Source: Bacteroidales bacterium
GTDB lineage: Bacteria; Bacteroidota; Bacteroidia; Bacteroidales; Muribaculaceae
Direction of reading: 5' to 3'
DNA: 33,769 nucleotides
Assembly: GCA_015061085.1 (NCBI GenBank)
Contig: SUXG01000023.1
Coordinates: 1 to 33,769 of the forward strand
Below are positions 16,188-24,666 of this stretch, one piece after another; position 1 is the first letter of the stretch; the number at the start of each line of letters is the position of its first letter. The notes below the pieces were generated by a model. The model made no database searches. It had not been told where the DNA came from and saw only the letters and a list, made by a program, of their open reading frames with translations. The translations under genes were made by a program, and so were the position numbers.

Positions 16188-16218
16188 CAAAGTTACTACT
16201 TAATTCCGAATTACACAA
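16188..16218 (-). promoter_or_regulatory. rpsA: rpsA promoter
   Basis: On the minus strand, TTG (16218-16216), a 20-nt spacer and TAACTTTG (16195-16188). It abuts the stop codon of the upstream membrane protein gene. Confidence 0.7.
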
Positions 16219-16222
16219 CAAG

Positions 16223-16654
16223 TTACGCCCATTTTTTTACACCCCACGCAGCCAGAAACATCAATACCGGCACTATGACTCCGATCAATGTATAAATTAC
16301 TGTAAGAATCGTGCCTTGTCGGTCCTGCATATATTCCTTGTTGTAAACAATTCTCCTACGCTTCATTTCTCTTTTTAAATAAAGCTCTATCGGCAAATAA
16401 AGGAGTGCAATCGATCCCCCTCCGAATATCAGCAAATGCGACATTTCAATCTTAATATTCAACGCAGTCAGAATCAACACTACCAAGCTTATAGAAATGG
16501 TGAATATCGGAAAAAGAAGCCCCATAAATGAGCGAGAGATACTCAGATATCTTGGTCTCCAGAAGGGAGTTGTATTCATTCCCAACCACGCCAACTTGCA
16601 AAAAACCAACTCTATGTATCTCATAATTAAGTCTAATATTAATGTTATATCCAA
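16223..16654 (-). CDS. Small multi-pass membrane protein
   Basis: A 143-residue protein with hydrophobic segments at about 5-25, 44-65, 70-90 and 113-138, separated by a basic linker (LKREMKRRRIVYNKEYM). No domain family is recognised. It starts 30 nt after the DUF4954 stop and is probably the last gene of the hflX operon. An internal Met at residue 11 is a possible alternative start. No terminator is visible before the rpsA promoter, so read-through into rpsA is possible. Confidence 0.65.
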   Translation of the reverse strand: MDITLILDLIMRYIELVFCKLAWLGMNTTPFWRPRYLSISRSFMGLLFPIFTISISLVVLILTALNIKIEMSHLLIFGGGSIALLYLPIELYLKREMKRRRIVYNKEYMQDRQGTILTVIYTLIGVIVPVLMFLAAWGVKKWA

Positions 16655-16684
16655 CTCGATAACATCGGCAAAGCGCTATGAAGC

Positions 16685-18433
16685 TCACAGCGATAGTAGA
16701 TTGTTGTGCTGACTGAGCATTTCGCGGCTTCGCAATCTGTCGGCTTCGATGTCAGCATCAAATTGCCGGGCAGCGTCTTCTGCTTCCGACATCTGCTCTG
16801 CCCATCCCTGCTCGAGCACCCATTTCACCCAGCGAAGTTCTGCTGACGAGTAATCATTATAGGCTTGATTGAATGCTTCGCTGATTTCGTCGAGGCTTTC
16901 CATTTCATATATATCATTGAGCACACTGCGCGGCATTATCTGCCCTGCAAGGTCCACCCATTCTATTTGCTCCGATTCGATTGCCGACATATCGACATCA
17001 TGTGTCTTATCATATAAATACTTCAACACTGCTATGCGATAAACTTCTCTACCCTTAATCAGCGACGAATGTTTGATACGCAAGCCATTGTAATGATACA
17101 TACCATCCTGCTCAACACCTTTCGCTTCAAGGTCATCAAACACACGCAATGCTTCGAGCATCGACGATATGATCGGTGGGTTCAATACATCAAACATGAT
17201 ATTGTCATGTTGTGGCAGACGCAAATTGACACGCTTATCGCGTGCAGGCCACTTGGTCTCGTCACGCTTCAGTCCGCAACTCTTCATCATCACGCCCGGC
17301 ACAACTATGGTGTAGCCATCAGCATCGGCAAAGAGATAAGAGAACGGGAATAGGGCTGTATCGGCATGACGCTTGTGAGCGCCCATTAGCAAGGAGAATG
17401 CACCCACTCGTCCACCCCACATCATATAGGCTCCACTCGAAGTCTTTACTCCTCGCTGCATCACGCCCCAATGAATAGGACCAAGTTTGTACATGTGATT
17501 AGATGAGTTGGTGCCACTGCCGGCATTCATAAATGAGTATTGTCCTCCGATAAGCAGTGACGACTTGTGCATTGTCACTGTGTAAGGACCTGCAAAGACA
17601 GCGCAAGCCTCTCCGTTCTCACAAGCACAATTAGCGAAGAAAAGCGAATCGTGGGCAGTAAAACCTTTGTCAAGCACAGCACCCTGACCAACATAACAAT
17701 TGCGCATCACTACGCCATTGGACACAACGCCATCTTCGATGATAAAATTTTCGGCATTTACGCCGTAACCGATATAAGCCAGACACAAGCCTTTAGGAGC
17801 ATTATTGATAACTGCACCGTTTTTCAAATTCAGAGCACCTACAATTTTTACTTCGCGACCGATACTGACATTCTCAATGCTGACTGCATCTACTATTACC
17901 GAATCATCGCCTATCGATGTTGGCAATTGATTTTCAAAGAAATAATCTTGAAGTAACGGCAATAAAACATCTTCTGTCCATCGTGGCTTATATGCCATCA
18001 ACGAAGCCATCTGAGCTGTCAGTCCGGGATAAATATAGACAGGTCGTGACCCGGTCTCGTCGAAGACTCCGACTGCCACCCCTTGTCCACAATCGGCTTC
18101 TGCATCGAAAACAATCCGTCCGATGTTTTCAATCCTCACTCTATTACCTATCGTCGCTCCCTTCAGTTCCCCTCCGACATTGCTTATATAGACATTATCT
18201 GCTATATCGCAATCACGAATAACTGCATTATATATACCTTGCTCCTTTCCCGAATTTCTTGTCAACTCCCCAATTCTGACATCACCATAAAAACGCACAT
18301 TTCTAATAAGCGTCAAATCAGTATTGACACTCACCTGCACTCTGCTCCAATCTCGACATTGGCAACCTTGTACTTCGAGGTTTTGAATATCTGCGTCTGT
18401 CAATATGACAAAATTATGGGGTGACATCTTCAT
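16685..18433 (-). CDS. DUF4954 family protein, probable left-handed beta-helix
   Basis: A 582-residue soluble protein typical of Bacteroidales and annotated there as DUF4954. Residues ~40-330 show repeated Ile/Val/Asn/Gly hexad-like steps (AVIRDCDIADNVYISN; ATIGNRVRIENIGRI; ENVSIGREVKIVG; FIIEDGVVSNGVVMRNCYVG), as in left-handed parallel beta-helices of sugar-nucleotide acyltransferases. A conserved-looking central block (HKSSLLIGGQYSFMNAGSG, then GPIHWGVMQRG) and an acidic helical C-terminus follow. The substrate is unknown; a role in transfer to a sugar nucleotide is speculation from the fold. The start overlaps the end of hflX by 20 nt (14 nt if the Met at residue 3 is used), implying coupling. 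It is more G+C-rich than hflX. Confidence 0.8.
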   Translation of the reverse strand: MKMSPHNFVILTDADIQNLEVQGCQCRDWSRVQVSVNTDLTLIRNVRFYGDVRIGELTRNSGKEQGIYNAVIRDCDIADNVYISNVGGELKGATIGNRVRIENIGRIVFDAEADCGQGVAVGVFDETGSRPVYIYPGLTAQMASLMAYKPRWTEDVLLPLLQDYFFENQLPTSIGDDSVIVDAVSIENVSIGREVKIVGALNLKNGAVINNAPKGLCLAYIGYGVNAENFIIEDGVVSNGVVMRNCYVGQGAVLDKGFTAHDSLFFANCACENGEACAVFAGPYTVTMHKSSLLIGGQYSFMNAGSGTNSSNHMYKLGPIHWGVMQRGVKTSSGAYMMWGGRVGAFSLLMGAHKRHADTALFPFSYLFADADGYTIVVPGVMMKSCGLKRDETKWPARDKRVNLRLPQHDNIMFDVLNPPIISSMLEALRVFDDLEAKGVEQDGMYHYNGLRIKHSSLIKGREVYRIAVLKYLYDKTHDVDMSAIESEQIEWVDLAGQIMPRSVLNDIYEMESLDEISEAFNQAYNDYSSAELRWVKWVLEQGWAEQMSEAEDAARQFDADIEADRLRSREMLSQHNNLLSL

Positions 18434-19640
18434 CGTATTTTTGGAACAAGAAATCGTTATATGGAAATCTTTCTACATGAATTTCTTTTGCTTTTTGATA
18501 AAGCATTTCTTTCAACTCCTCAATGTTCACTTTCTCTTTGGCTGAAATAAACACGCAATTATTGTTCATTTTCGCCATCCATGTGTCATGAAACTCTTCG
18601 AGCGAAATATTTTCGCGAGTGCGAGGAGTCAAATCATCCTCTGCCTTAGGCACATACGAAAAAGCATCTATCTTATTAAAAACCAATATCATCGGTTTTT
18701 CACTTGCTTCACACACTTCTTGTAGAGTGCGATTGACCACCTCTATCTGCTCTTCAAACTGAGGGTGGCTCACATCGACAACATGCACCAACACATCAGC
18801 ATCTCTCACCTCATCAAGCGTAGATTTAAACGAATCGACCAAGTGAGTCGGGAGCTTGCGAATAAATCCGACCGTATCGGTAAGTAGAAAAGGCAGATTA
18901 TCGATAATCACCTTACGCACCGTTGTGTCAAGCGTTGCAAAAAGCTTGTTTTCTGCAAAAACATCGCTCTTGCTCAGAAGGTTCATAAGCGTCGATTTGC
19001 CGACATTGGTATAACCCACCAAGGCAATGCGAGTCAACTTGCCACGATTTTTGCGTTGAATACTCTTTTGCTTATCGATGCTTTTCAGCTCCTCCTTAAG
19101 ACGCGAAATCTTGTCGAGGATGATACGACGGTCAGTCTCAATCTGTGTTTCACCCGGACCACGCATACCGATACCACCACGCTGACGCTCCAAGTGGGTC
19201 CACATCCGAGTCAATCGTGGCAAAAGATATTGATACTGAGCAAGCTCCACCTGAGTACGCGCTGTTGCAGTTTGCGCACGCTTGGCAAAAATGTCGAGAA
19301 TCAAACTTGTACGATCCAAAATCTTGACCTTGAGTTCCCTCTCGATATTAGATACCTGCTTAGTTGACAAGTCATCATCAAAAATCACCATCCCCACTTC
19401 ATTATCCTCAACATATTGGCGTATTTCTTCCAATTTACCTTTACCGACGTATGTCTTCGGATTAGGATAGTCAAGTTTCTGCACAAAACGACGCACCGGC
19501 TCAGCACCGGCTGTTTCGGCAAGAAAAGCCAACTCATCGAGATACTCGTTGGCCTTCACTTCGTTTTGCTGCTGAGTCACAAGGCCCACAAGCACCGTAC
19601 GCTCGTTCGCCTCCTTATTTATAATATTATCTTCAATCAT
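18414..19640 (-). CDS. hflX: Ribosome-associated GTPase HflX
   Basis: A 408-residue GTPase that binds and splits or rescues stalled ribosomes. It has the HflX N-terminal nucleotide-binding domain (GKGKLEEI near 66), the glycine-rich linker GGIGMRGPGETQIETDRR (155-172), a coiled coil, and a Ras-like G domain: G1 GYTNVGKST (209-217), G2 TLDTT (236-240), G3 DTVG (255-258), G4 NKID (322-325) and G5 SAKE near 364. Promoter and start agree: the ATG is 21 nt beyond an exact -7 element. It is the first gene of an operon with DUF4954 and a small membrane protein. Confidence 0.95.
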   Translation of the reverse strand: MIEDNIINKEANERTVLVGLVTQQQNEVKANEYLDELAFLAETAGAEPVRRFVQKLDYPNPKTYVGKGKLEEIRQYVEDNEVGMVIFDDDLSTKQVSNIERELKVKILDRTSLILDIFAKRAQTATARTQVELAQYQYLLPRLTRMWTHLERQRGGIGMRGPGETQIETDRRIILDKISRLKEELKSIDKQKSIQRKNRGKLTRIALVGYTNVGKSTLMNLLSKSDVFAENKLFATLDTTVRKVIIDNLPFLLTDTVGFIRKLPTHLVDSFKSTLDEVRDADVLVHVVDVSHPQFEEQIEVVNRTLQEVCEASEKPMILVFNKIDAFSYVPKAEDDLTPRTRENISLEEFHDTWMAKMNNNCVFISAKEKVNIEELKEMLYQKAKEIHVERFPYNDFLFQKYDEDVTP

Positions 19641-19660
19641 CTATTATTCCTAATTTACCA

Positions 19661-19692
19661 CAAAGTTAGTACAGAGATGCCAATATTGCAAA
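19661..19692 (-). promoter_or_regulatory. hflX: hflX promoter
   Basis: On the minus strand, TTTG (19692-19689), a 20-nt spacer and TAACTTTG (19668-19661): an exact match to the Bacteroidota consensus. Confidence 0.75.
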
Positions 19693-19774
19693 TCTCATCA
19701 CATTTTTCTATTACTTTGAACTATCTAATATAGTTAATCATTAATTACTTAGATATAAATGAATTTTACAATCA

Positions 19775-19808
19775 TAAAACAGGCTGTACCAGGGTTTGGT
19801 ACAGCCTG
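19775..19808 (-). terminator. Rho-independent terminator of the Skp-like gene
   Basis: CAGGCTGTACC (19780-19790) and GGTACAGCCTG (19798-19808) form a perfect 11-bp stem with a 7-nt loop. On the minus strand TTTTAT follows. It lies 22 nt past the stop codon. Confidence 0.85.
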
Positions 19809-19830
19809 CTATTAAATTAAATTCAATTTC

Positions 19831-20433
19831 TTATTTTTTCTCCTTGTTGTAACGAGCATTAAGACCCTTGATAACATCATCAGTGATATCCAAACGATCG
19901 TCTATGAAAAGTGTCGCTGCTTTAAAGAAGATTGCATCATAGCCATATTTCTTGTTATATTCATTGATATATGATGTAATCGAATCATTTACAATTTTCT
20001 GTGCTTCCATAGCGGCATTTTGCATGTTAGTCTGCATCTTTGCAAGTTCATTTTGAGCAGATGATTGCATTTTTACAAGTTTTTGCTCATCGCTCTTATA
20101 GCTTTCTTCTGTAAGATAGCCATTATTTTGCATTTTTTGCTGCATCTTGTTCATCTCTGCTTGGATAGCATTTTCGCGTTGACGAGCCGTATTATCAAAA
20201 TTTGTCTGCATACGAAGCATTTCTTCGTTATAGTCTTTCGCAAGAATATATGCCGCTAATACAGAGTCGCCATCAACATATCTGTAATTAGGAAGTACAA
20301 CTTCTTTCTTTTCTGCAACTGCTACTTTTTTTTCTGCATTTTCTTTTTCATTTTTATCTGCACATTGCACCGCAATGAATGCAAAAGCGAGAGTCATTAT
20401 GACACCTCCGATTTTCAATAAAGTTTTTTTCAT
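19831..20433 (-). CDS. OmpH/Skp family periplasmic chaperone-like lipoprotein
   Basis: A 200-residue exported protein. Residues 1-24 are a signal peptide; AVQC at 21-24 could be a lipobox, although Gln before the Cys is atypical. Residues 50-61 (YRYVDGDSVLAA) are the OmpH/Skp entry strand. A long Gln/Met/Glu/Lys coiled coil follows at about 72-155 (the grasping arms of Skp), then the closing segment (YGYDAIFFKAATLFIDDRLDITDDVI). Skp-type proteins escort unfolded outer-membrane proteins. It is the second gene after a 51-residue membrane protein (19-nt gap) and ends at a strong terminator. Confidence 0.87.
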   Translation of the reverse strand: MKKTLLKIGGVIMTLAFAFIAVQCADKNEKENAEKKVAVAEKKEVVLPNYRYVDGDSVLAAYILAKDYNEEMLRMQTNFDNTARQRENAIQAEMNKMQQKMQNNGYLTEESYKSDEQKLVKMQSSAQNELAKMQTNMQNAAMEAQKIVNDSITSYINEYNKKYGYDAIFFKAATLFIDDRLDITDDVIKGLNARYNKEKK

Positions 20434-20452
20434 CTGTTATATTTGTTTTTTA

Positions 20453-20608
20453 TTATTTTCTTTTTTCAACTGACTCACGACGCCTATCCTTATCAAACTT
20501 ACAAGCATGCGATTCCGGGAATTTTCCGTTTTTCTTAAACAATATTTTTACCGACAGTAAAATTATTGACAATCCGACTAAGCCTATCGTAATCAGCACT
20601 GTTTTCAT
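20453..20608 (-). CDS. Small membrane protein, 51 residues
   Basis: The start at 20608 gives MKTVLITIGLVGLSIILLSV, a single transmembrane helix, followed by KILFKKNGKFPESHACKF and a basic tail ending EKRK. A KxGKFPxxH segment after one helix is a pattern I recall in short conserved Bacteroidales membrane proteins, function unknown. A longer in-frame start at 20662 exists, but the promoter -7 box lies at 20659-20652, so that codon would not be transcribed. It is the first gene of an operon with the Skp-like lipoprotein. Confidence 0.72.
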   Translation of the reverse strand: MKTVLITIGLVGLSIILLSVKILFKKNGKFPESHACKFDKDRRRESVEKRK

Positions 20609-20651
20609 ATTAAAAAATGTTATTTCTGAGCTAAAACCCTGAAATTTGGTG

Positions 20652-20684
20652 CAAATATACAAATCTTTTTTGACATCTCAACAA
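20652..20684 (-). promoter_or_regulatory. Promoter of the small membrane protein/Skp-like operon
   Basis: On the minus strand, TTG (20684-20682), a 22-nt spacer and TATATTTG (20659-20652). It overlaps face to face with the divergent pepD promoter. Confidence 0.5.
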
Positions 20685-20699
20685 TTTTATGTACCTTTG
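20669..20699 (+). promoter_or_regulatory. Promoter of the pepD-muramidase-pepD operon
   Basis: TTTG at 20669-20672, a 19-nt spacer and TACCTTTG at 20692-20699: an exact match. The ATG is at 20747, giving a leader of about 41 nt. Confidence 0.72.
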
Positions 20700-20746
20700 A
20701 ATGTTTTTATAAAAGATATTATTAATTCAAACTTATAATTTAACAA

Positions 20747-22204
20747 ATGGAAGTAAAAGATTTAAAGCCTGCATTGATTTGGCAATGCTTTGACGAAATC
20801 ACTAAAGTTCCTCGTCCTTCATGTCACGAAGAACAAATCAGAGAATACCTTCTTGACTTCGCTAAGAAGAACAATATCGAAGCAAAGACAGACGATTGTG
20901 GCAACGTTGTGATGACTAAGGCTGCAACTGCAGGTTGCGAAAATGCTCCTACTGTGATCCTCCAAGCTCACATGGACATGGTAGCTGAAAAGAACAACGA
21001 CGTTGAACATGATTTCCTTAAGGATCCTATCCAAACTTATATCGATGGCGAATGGGTGAAGGCTAAGGGTACAACTCTCGGTGCTGACAATGGTATCGGT
21101 ATGGCAGGTGCTCTTGCTGTTCTTTTGGATAACACTTTGGAACATGGTAAGGTAGAATGCCTCTTCACTATCAACGAAGAAATCGGCCTCGAAGGTGCTC
21201 AAAACCTCGGCAAGGACATGATCACAGGTTCTATGCTCATCAACCTTGACTCTGAAGATGACGGCGAAATCTTCGTAGGTTGCGCAGGAGGTATCGACAC
21301 TACAGCTTATTTCAACTACACTCCTGTAGCAGCTCCTGAAGACCTTTGCTACGTGAAGGTTGCTATCAGCGGTCTCCTCGGTGGTCACTCAGGTTCTGAC
21401 ATCAACACAGGTCGCGGTAATGCCAACAAGCTTATCGCTCGTTTCGTTTGGAACATATCTAAAGACATCGAGCTCAAGCTCGCGTCATTCGACGGTGGCA
21501 ACTTGCGTAACGCTATCCCACGCGAAGCTCACGCTATCATCGGTGTAGCTGCTGACAAGAAGGCTGAAATCGAAGCTCGTCTTGCTGAGTACACTAAGGA
21601 AATCGAAAACGAATATAAAGGTATCGAGCCTGTTGTGAAATTCACTCTCGAAACTGTAGAACGTCCTGCATTCATCGTTGACGATGCTACTGCTAAGGCT
21701 CTCATCCTTTCTCTCTACTCAGCTCCTCACGGTGTTTACTCTATGAGCCGTGACCTCGAAGGTCTTGTAGAAACTTCTACTAACCTTGCTGCAGTGAAGT
21801 TCATCGACGGCAACAAGATTAAGGTGACTACTTCTCAACGTTCATCTGTTGAATCTCGTAAGCACGACATAGCTGCTCAAGTAGAAACTCATTTCTTGCT
21901 CGCTGGAGCAGAAATCGACCACTCAGATGGTTATCCGGGTTGGGCTCCTAACATGGACTCTACTATCATGCGTGTTTGCTCAGAAGCTTACGAAGAACTC
22001 TACAACGTAAAGCCTGCTATCAAGGCTATCCATGCAGGTCTTGAGTGTGGTCTCTTCCTTGCTAAGTACCCACACCTCGACATGGTGAGCGTCGGTCCTA
22101 CTATGACAGGCGTACACTCCCCGGATGAAAAACTCTACATCCCACACGTAGAAAAGTTCTGGCATCACCTTGCTTTAACTCTCAAGAAAGTGGCTAAACT
22201 ATGA
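20747..22204 (+). CDS. pepD: Aminoacyl-histidine dipeptidase (peptidase D, M20C), copy 1
   Basis: A 485-residue cytosolic di-zinc dipeptidase with broad specificity, including Xaa-His dipeptides. M20 metal and catalytic residues are in place: His75 and Asp77 (QAHMDMV), Asp114 (GADNGIG), the catalytic EE pair 144-145 (NEEIGLEG), Asp168 (NLDSED) and a C-terminal His in IHAGLECGLF. The lid domain lies at about 186-395 (GGHSGSDINTGRGNANK). Codon use is strongly biased, suggesting high expression. Its stop overlaps the start of the muramidase gene as ATGA. The second copy lies two genes downstream. Confidence 0.94.
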   Translation: MEVKDLKPALIWQCFDEITKVPRPSCHEEQIREYLLDFAKKNNIEAKTDDCGNVVMTKAATAGCENAPTVILQAHMDMVAEKNNDVEHDFLKDPIQTYIDGEWVKAKGTTLGADNGIGMAGALAVLLDNTLEHGKVECLFTINEEIGLEGAQNLGKDMITGSMLINLDSEDDGEIFVGCAGGIDTTAYFNYTPVAAPEDLCYVKVAISGLLGGHSGSDINTGRGNANKLIARFVWNISKDIELKLASFDGGNLRNAIPREAHAIIGVAADKKAEIEARLAEYTKEIENEYKGIEPVVKFTLETVERPAFIVDDATAKALILSLYSAPHGVYSMSRDLEGLVETSTNLAAVKFIDGNKIKVTTSQRSSVESRKHDIAAQVETHFLLAGAEIDHSDGYPGWAPNMDSTIMRVCSEAYEELYNVKPAIKAIHAGLECGLFLAKYPHLDMVSVGPTMTGVHSPDEKLYIPHVEKFWHHLALTLKKVAKL

Positions 22205-22986
22205 TTAAACGCCTAATATCGGCAATATCAATTCTGACAATAGTTGTAGGCATCGGTTTTTCCGGTGTCTACATCAATAGTCAGGCTCAAACAACAAGCA
22301 ACAACACCCTTAAAGAATCTACAACAGACTCTTTGACCACTGACTCTACCGACATGAGCGACACTATCTGCGCTACTGATAGCCTCGTCGCCGTCAATGA
22401 CTCATTAAGATATACGACACTCTCGGATGCCGACTATCGACGTGTGGCTGAAGAATTGGGTGTCGAAGTAGCAGCTATCAAGGCAGTCGTGCTTATCGAA
22501 GCCGGCGCAGCTCTTGAAGGCTTTCTCGCACCGGGCGTCCCGGTCATCAACTTCGATCCTACTATGCATCGAAAGATGAAAAGCAAAGACACTCGCAAAG
22601 CGCCATCCGACACTAAAATTCCTGAAGGCATCAAAAGCGCATATGGTAGAAAGGAATGGCAGCAACTCATCAATGCTCGCAAAACAAACATCGACAAAGC
22701 CAATATGGGCACATTTTGGGGAATGTTTCAAATCGGTGGATTCAACTACAAGCTATGCGGTTGTGAATCGGTCGATGAGTTTGTCGAAAAGATGAGCCAC
22801 TCCGAAGTGGCACAACTTGAACTATTTGCAAAGCTAATCGTTAATGCTAAGCAAGTCGATTATCTCCGACGCAAGGATTGGAGCGGATTTGCAAGAAGGT
22901 ACAACGGCCCAAGCTATGCCAAACGTGGCTACCACACCAAGATGGCTAACGCTTACCGCAAATTTAAAAGTCAAGAAAAAGAATAA
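22201..22986 (+). CDS. Exported N-acetylmuramidase-family protein
   Basis: A 261-residue exported protein: signal or anchor helix at ~5-25, a Ser/Thr/Asp-rich linker (residues 30-70), then a lysozyme-like domain resembling the N-acetylmuramidase (DUF3380) family. Hallmarks are VEVAAIKAVVLIEAGAALEG with candidate catalytic Glu100, WGMFQIGGFNY near 175-190, and the terminal FARRYNGPSYAKRGYHTKMA. The expected activity is cleavage of the MurNAc-GlcNAc bond of peptidoglycan in the periplasm. The ATG overlaps the pepD stop by 4 nt (ATGA), so translation is likely coupled. A second pepD starts 23 nt downstream. Confidence 0.82.
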   Translation: MIKRLISAISILTIVVGIGFSGVYINSQAQTTSNNTLKESTTDSLTTDSTDMSDTICATDSLVAVNDSLRYTTLSDADYRRVAEELGVEVAAIKAVVLIEAGAALEGFLAPGVPVINFDPTMHRKMKSKDTRKAPSDTKIPEGIKSAYGRKEWQQLINARKTNIDKANMGTFWGMFQIGGFNYKLCGCESVDEFVEKMSHSEVAQLELFAKLIVNAKQVDYLRRKDWSGFARRYNGPSYAKRGYHTKMANAYRKFKSQEKE

Positions 22987-23009
22987 TCTTAATAATAAAA
23001 ATATAAACG

Positions 23010-24461
23010 ATGAAAGTTACAGATCTTAAGCCAACTCTAATTTGGCAATGCTTTGATGAAATTACTAAAGTGCCTCGTCCGACTCACCACCTTGACAAAA
23101 TGAAAGAGTTTCTCGTGGACTGGGCAAACCGTCATAACATCCCTGTGAAGACTGATGCTGTAGGCAATGTCGTAATGACTAAACCTGCGACTCCGGGTCA
23201 TGAAAATGCTCCTACTATCATTCTTCAAGGCCACCAAGACATGGTCGCAGAAAAGCGCAATGACTCCAACCATGATTTCTTCAACGATCCTATCGAAACT
23301 ATCGTTGACGGCGACTGGGTAAAAGCTAACGGCACAACTCTCGGTGCCGACAATGGTATTGGTTGTGCAACCGGTATGGCTGTACTTCTCGACAACACTT
23401 TGGTGCATGGACCTATCGAAGTGCTCATGACTGTCGATGAAGAGCAAGGACTCATCGGTGCAAACGGTCTCGAACAGGGCATGATCAGTGGTTCTATCCT
23501 TCTCAACCTCGACTCTGAAGAGCATGGTCAACTCGTTATCGGTTGTGCCGGTGGCAAGGTGACTGTCTGCACATATAAGTACTCAACAGAAGCTGCTCCT
23601 GCCGACTACAAATACTTCGATGTTCACATCAACCACATGATGGGCGGTCACTCAGGTATGGAAATCGGTCTCGGTCGTGGTAATGCCAACCAACAACTTG
23701 CTCGCTTCATTTGGAAAATATCGCAATCATGCGATGTCGTAGTATCGCGCATCGATGGTGGCAACCTTGCAAACGCTATCCCTCGCGAAGCTATCGCTAC
23801 AATCGGTATTCCTGCAGACAAAGAAGCTGAATTGATGGCTTACGCAACTGAATTCAACAAGACAATCCACGCCGAATTTGCATTAGCAGAAAACCCTGAC
23901 TTCACATTTGATGTCACTACAGCAGAAACGCCTGCAACTATTATCGACAAGAAGCAATCAGCGGCTTTGATTGCCACAATCTTCTCAACACCTAATGGCG
24001 TGCAAGGCATGTCAAACGCAGTGCCGGGTTTGATCGAGACTTCTTGCAACCTCGCAAGCGTCAAAATGCAAGACGACAAGATTGTAATCACTGTTCACCA
24101 ACGCTCATCAGTCGACAGCCGTCGCGACGAAATTGCCGACCGTATCAAGGCTCTCTACCAAATGATCGGTTGCGAAGTTATCTTCGAAGACGCTTACGTC
24201 GGTTGGGCTCCTAACCCTAACTCAAAGGTTCTTAAAATTGCAGAAGAAAGTTTTGTTGACCTATTTGGAGAAAAGCCACGTGTTGAAGCGCTTCACGCAG
24301 GATTGGAATGTGGTCTATTCCTTGAAAAAATGCCAAATCTTGATATGATTTCATTTGGTCCTACATTGAAAGACATCCACTCTCCAAGCGAAAAAGCAAA
24401 TATCCCTTCTGTCGCTAAATACTGGGAACTCCTCACGGAAATACTTAAACGCTTGGCTTAA
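23010..24461 (+). CDS. pepD: Aminoacyl-histidine dipeptidase (M20C), copy 2
   Basis: A 483-residue paralogue of the upstream PepD. All catalytic positions match copy 1 with identical numbering: His75, Asp77, Asp114, Glu144, Glu145, Asp168, plus the C-terminal LHAGLECGLF. Over the first 180 residues a gap-free hand alignment gives 117 identities (65%). Codon bias is less extreme than in copy 1. Differences near the metal site (QGHQDMV versus QAHMDMV; GCATG versus GMAGA) suggest changed substrate preference; this is inference. It ends the operon at a strong terminator. Confidence 0.93.
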   Translation: MKVTDLKPTLIWQCFDEITKVPRPTHHLDKMKEFLVDWANRHNIPVKTDAVGNVVMTKPATPGHENAPTIILQGHQDMVAEKRNDSNHDFFNDPIETIVDGDWVKANGTTLGADNGIGCATGMAVLLDNTLVHGPIEVLMTVDEEQGLIGANGLEQGMISGSILLNLDSEEHGQLVIGCAGGKVTVCTYKYSTEAAPADYKYFDVHINHMMGGHSGMEIGLGRGNANQQLARFIWKISQSCDVVVSRIDGGNLANAIPREAIATIGIPADKEAELMAYATEFNKTIHAEFALAENPDFTFDVTTAETPATIIDKKQSAALIATIFSTPNGVQGMSNAVPGLIETSCNLASVKMQDDKIVITVHQRSSVDSRRDEIADRIKALYQMIGCEVIFEDAYVGWAPNPNSKVLKIAEESFVDLFGEKPRVEALHAGLECGLFLEKMPNLDMISFGPTLKDIHSPSEKANIPSVAKYWELLTEILKRLA

Positions 24462-24479
24462 TCAAGCATAATAGATAAT

Positions 24480-24516
24480 AAATAGCTGCTTCAACATGAA
24501 GTAGCTATTTATTTTT
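24480..24516 (+). terminator. Rho-independent terminator of the pepD operon
   Basis: AAATAGCTGCTTCA-ACA-TGAAGTAGCTATTT forms a 14-bp stem with one G-T pair, followed by ATTTTT, 19 nt past the second pepD stop. Confidence 0.88.
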
Positions 24517-24629
24517 ATTCATATTGTCATTATTTTACCGTTATTACACCTATATTATATATATAACATCTATAAAACCACAACACACAACGTATTAGAT
24601 ATAGCAATTTGATATTTTAATGCTAAAAA

Positions 24630-24661
24630 TTTGGTCATTACAAATTTATGCCGTACCTTTG
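24630..24661 (+). promoter_or_regulatory. Orphan promoter with no gene behind it
   Basis: TTTG at 24630-24633, a 20-nt spacer and TACCTTTG at 24654-24661: as good a match as any gene promoter in the window. Predicted transcription starts near 24667. Confidence 0.65.
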
Positions 24662-24666
24662 TCAAG

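Noticed and set aside
20819..21388. 189-codon open frame antisense to pepD copy 1
   Set aside because: Shadow of a gene with strong codon bias; no domain features.
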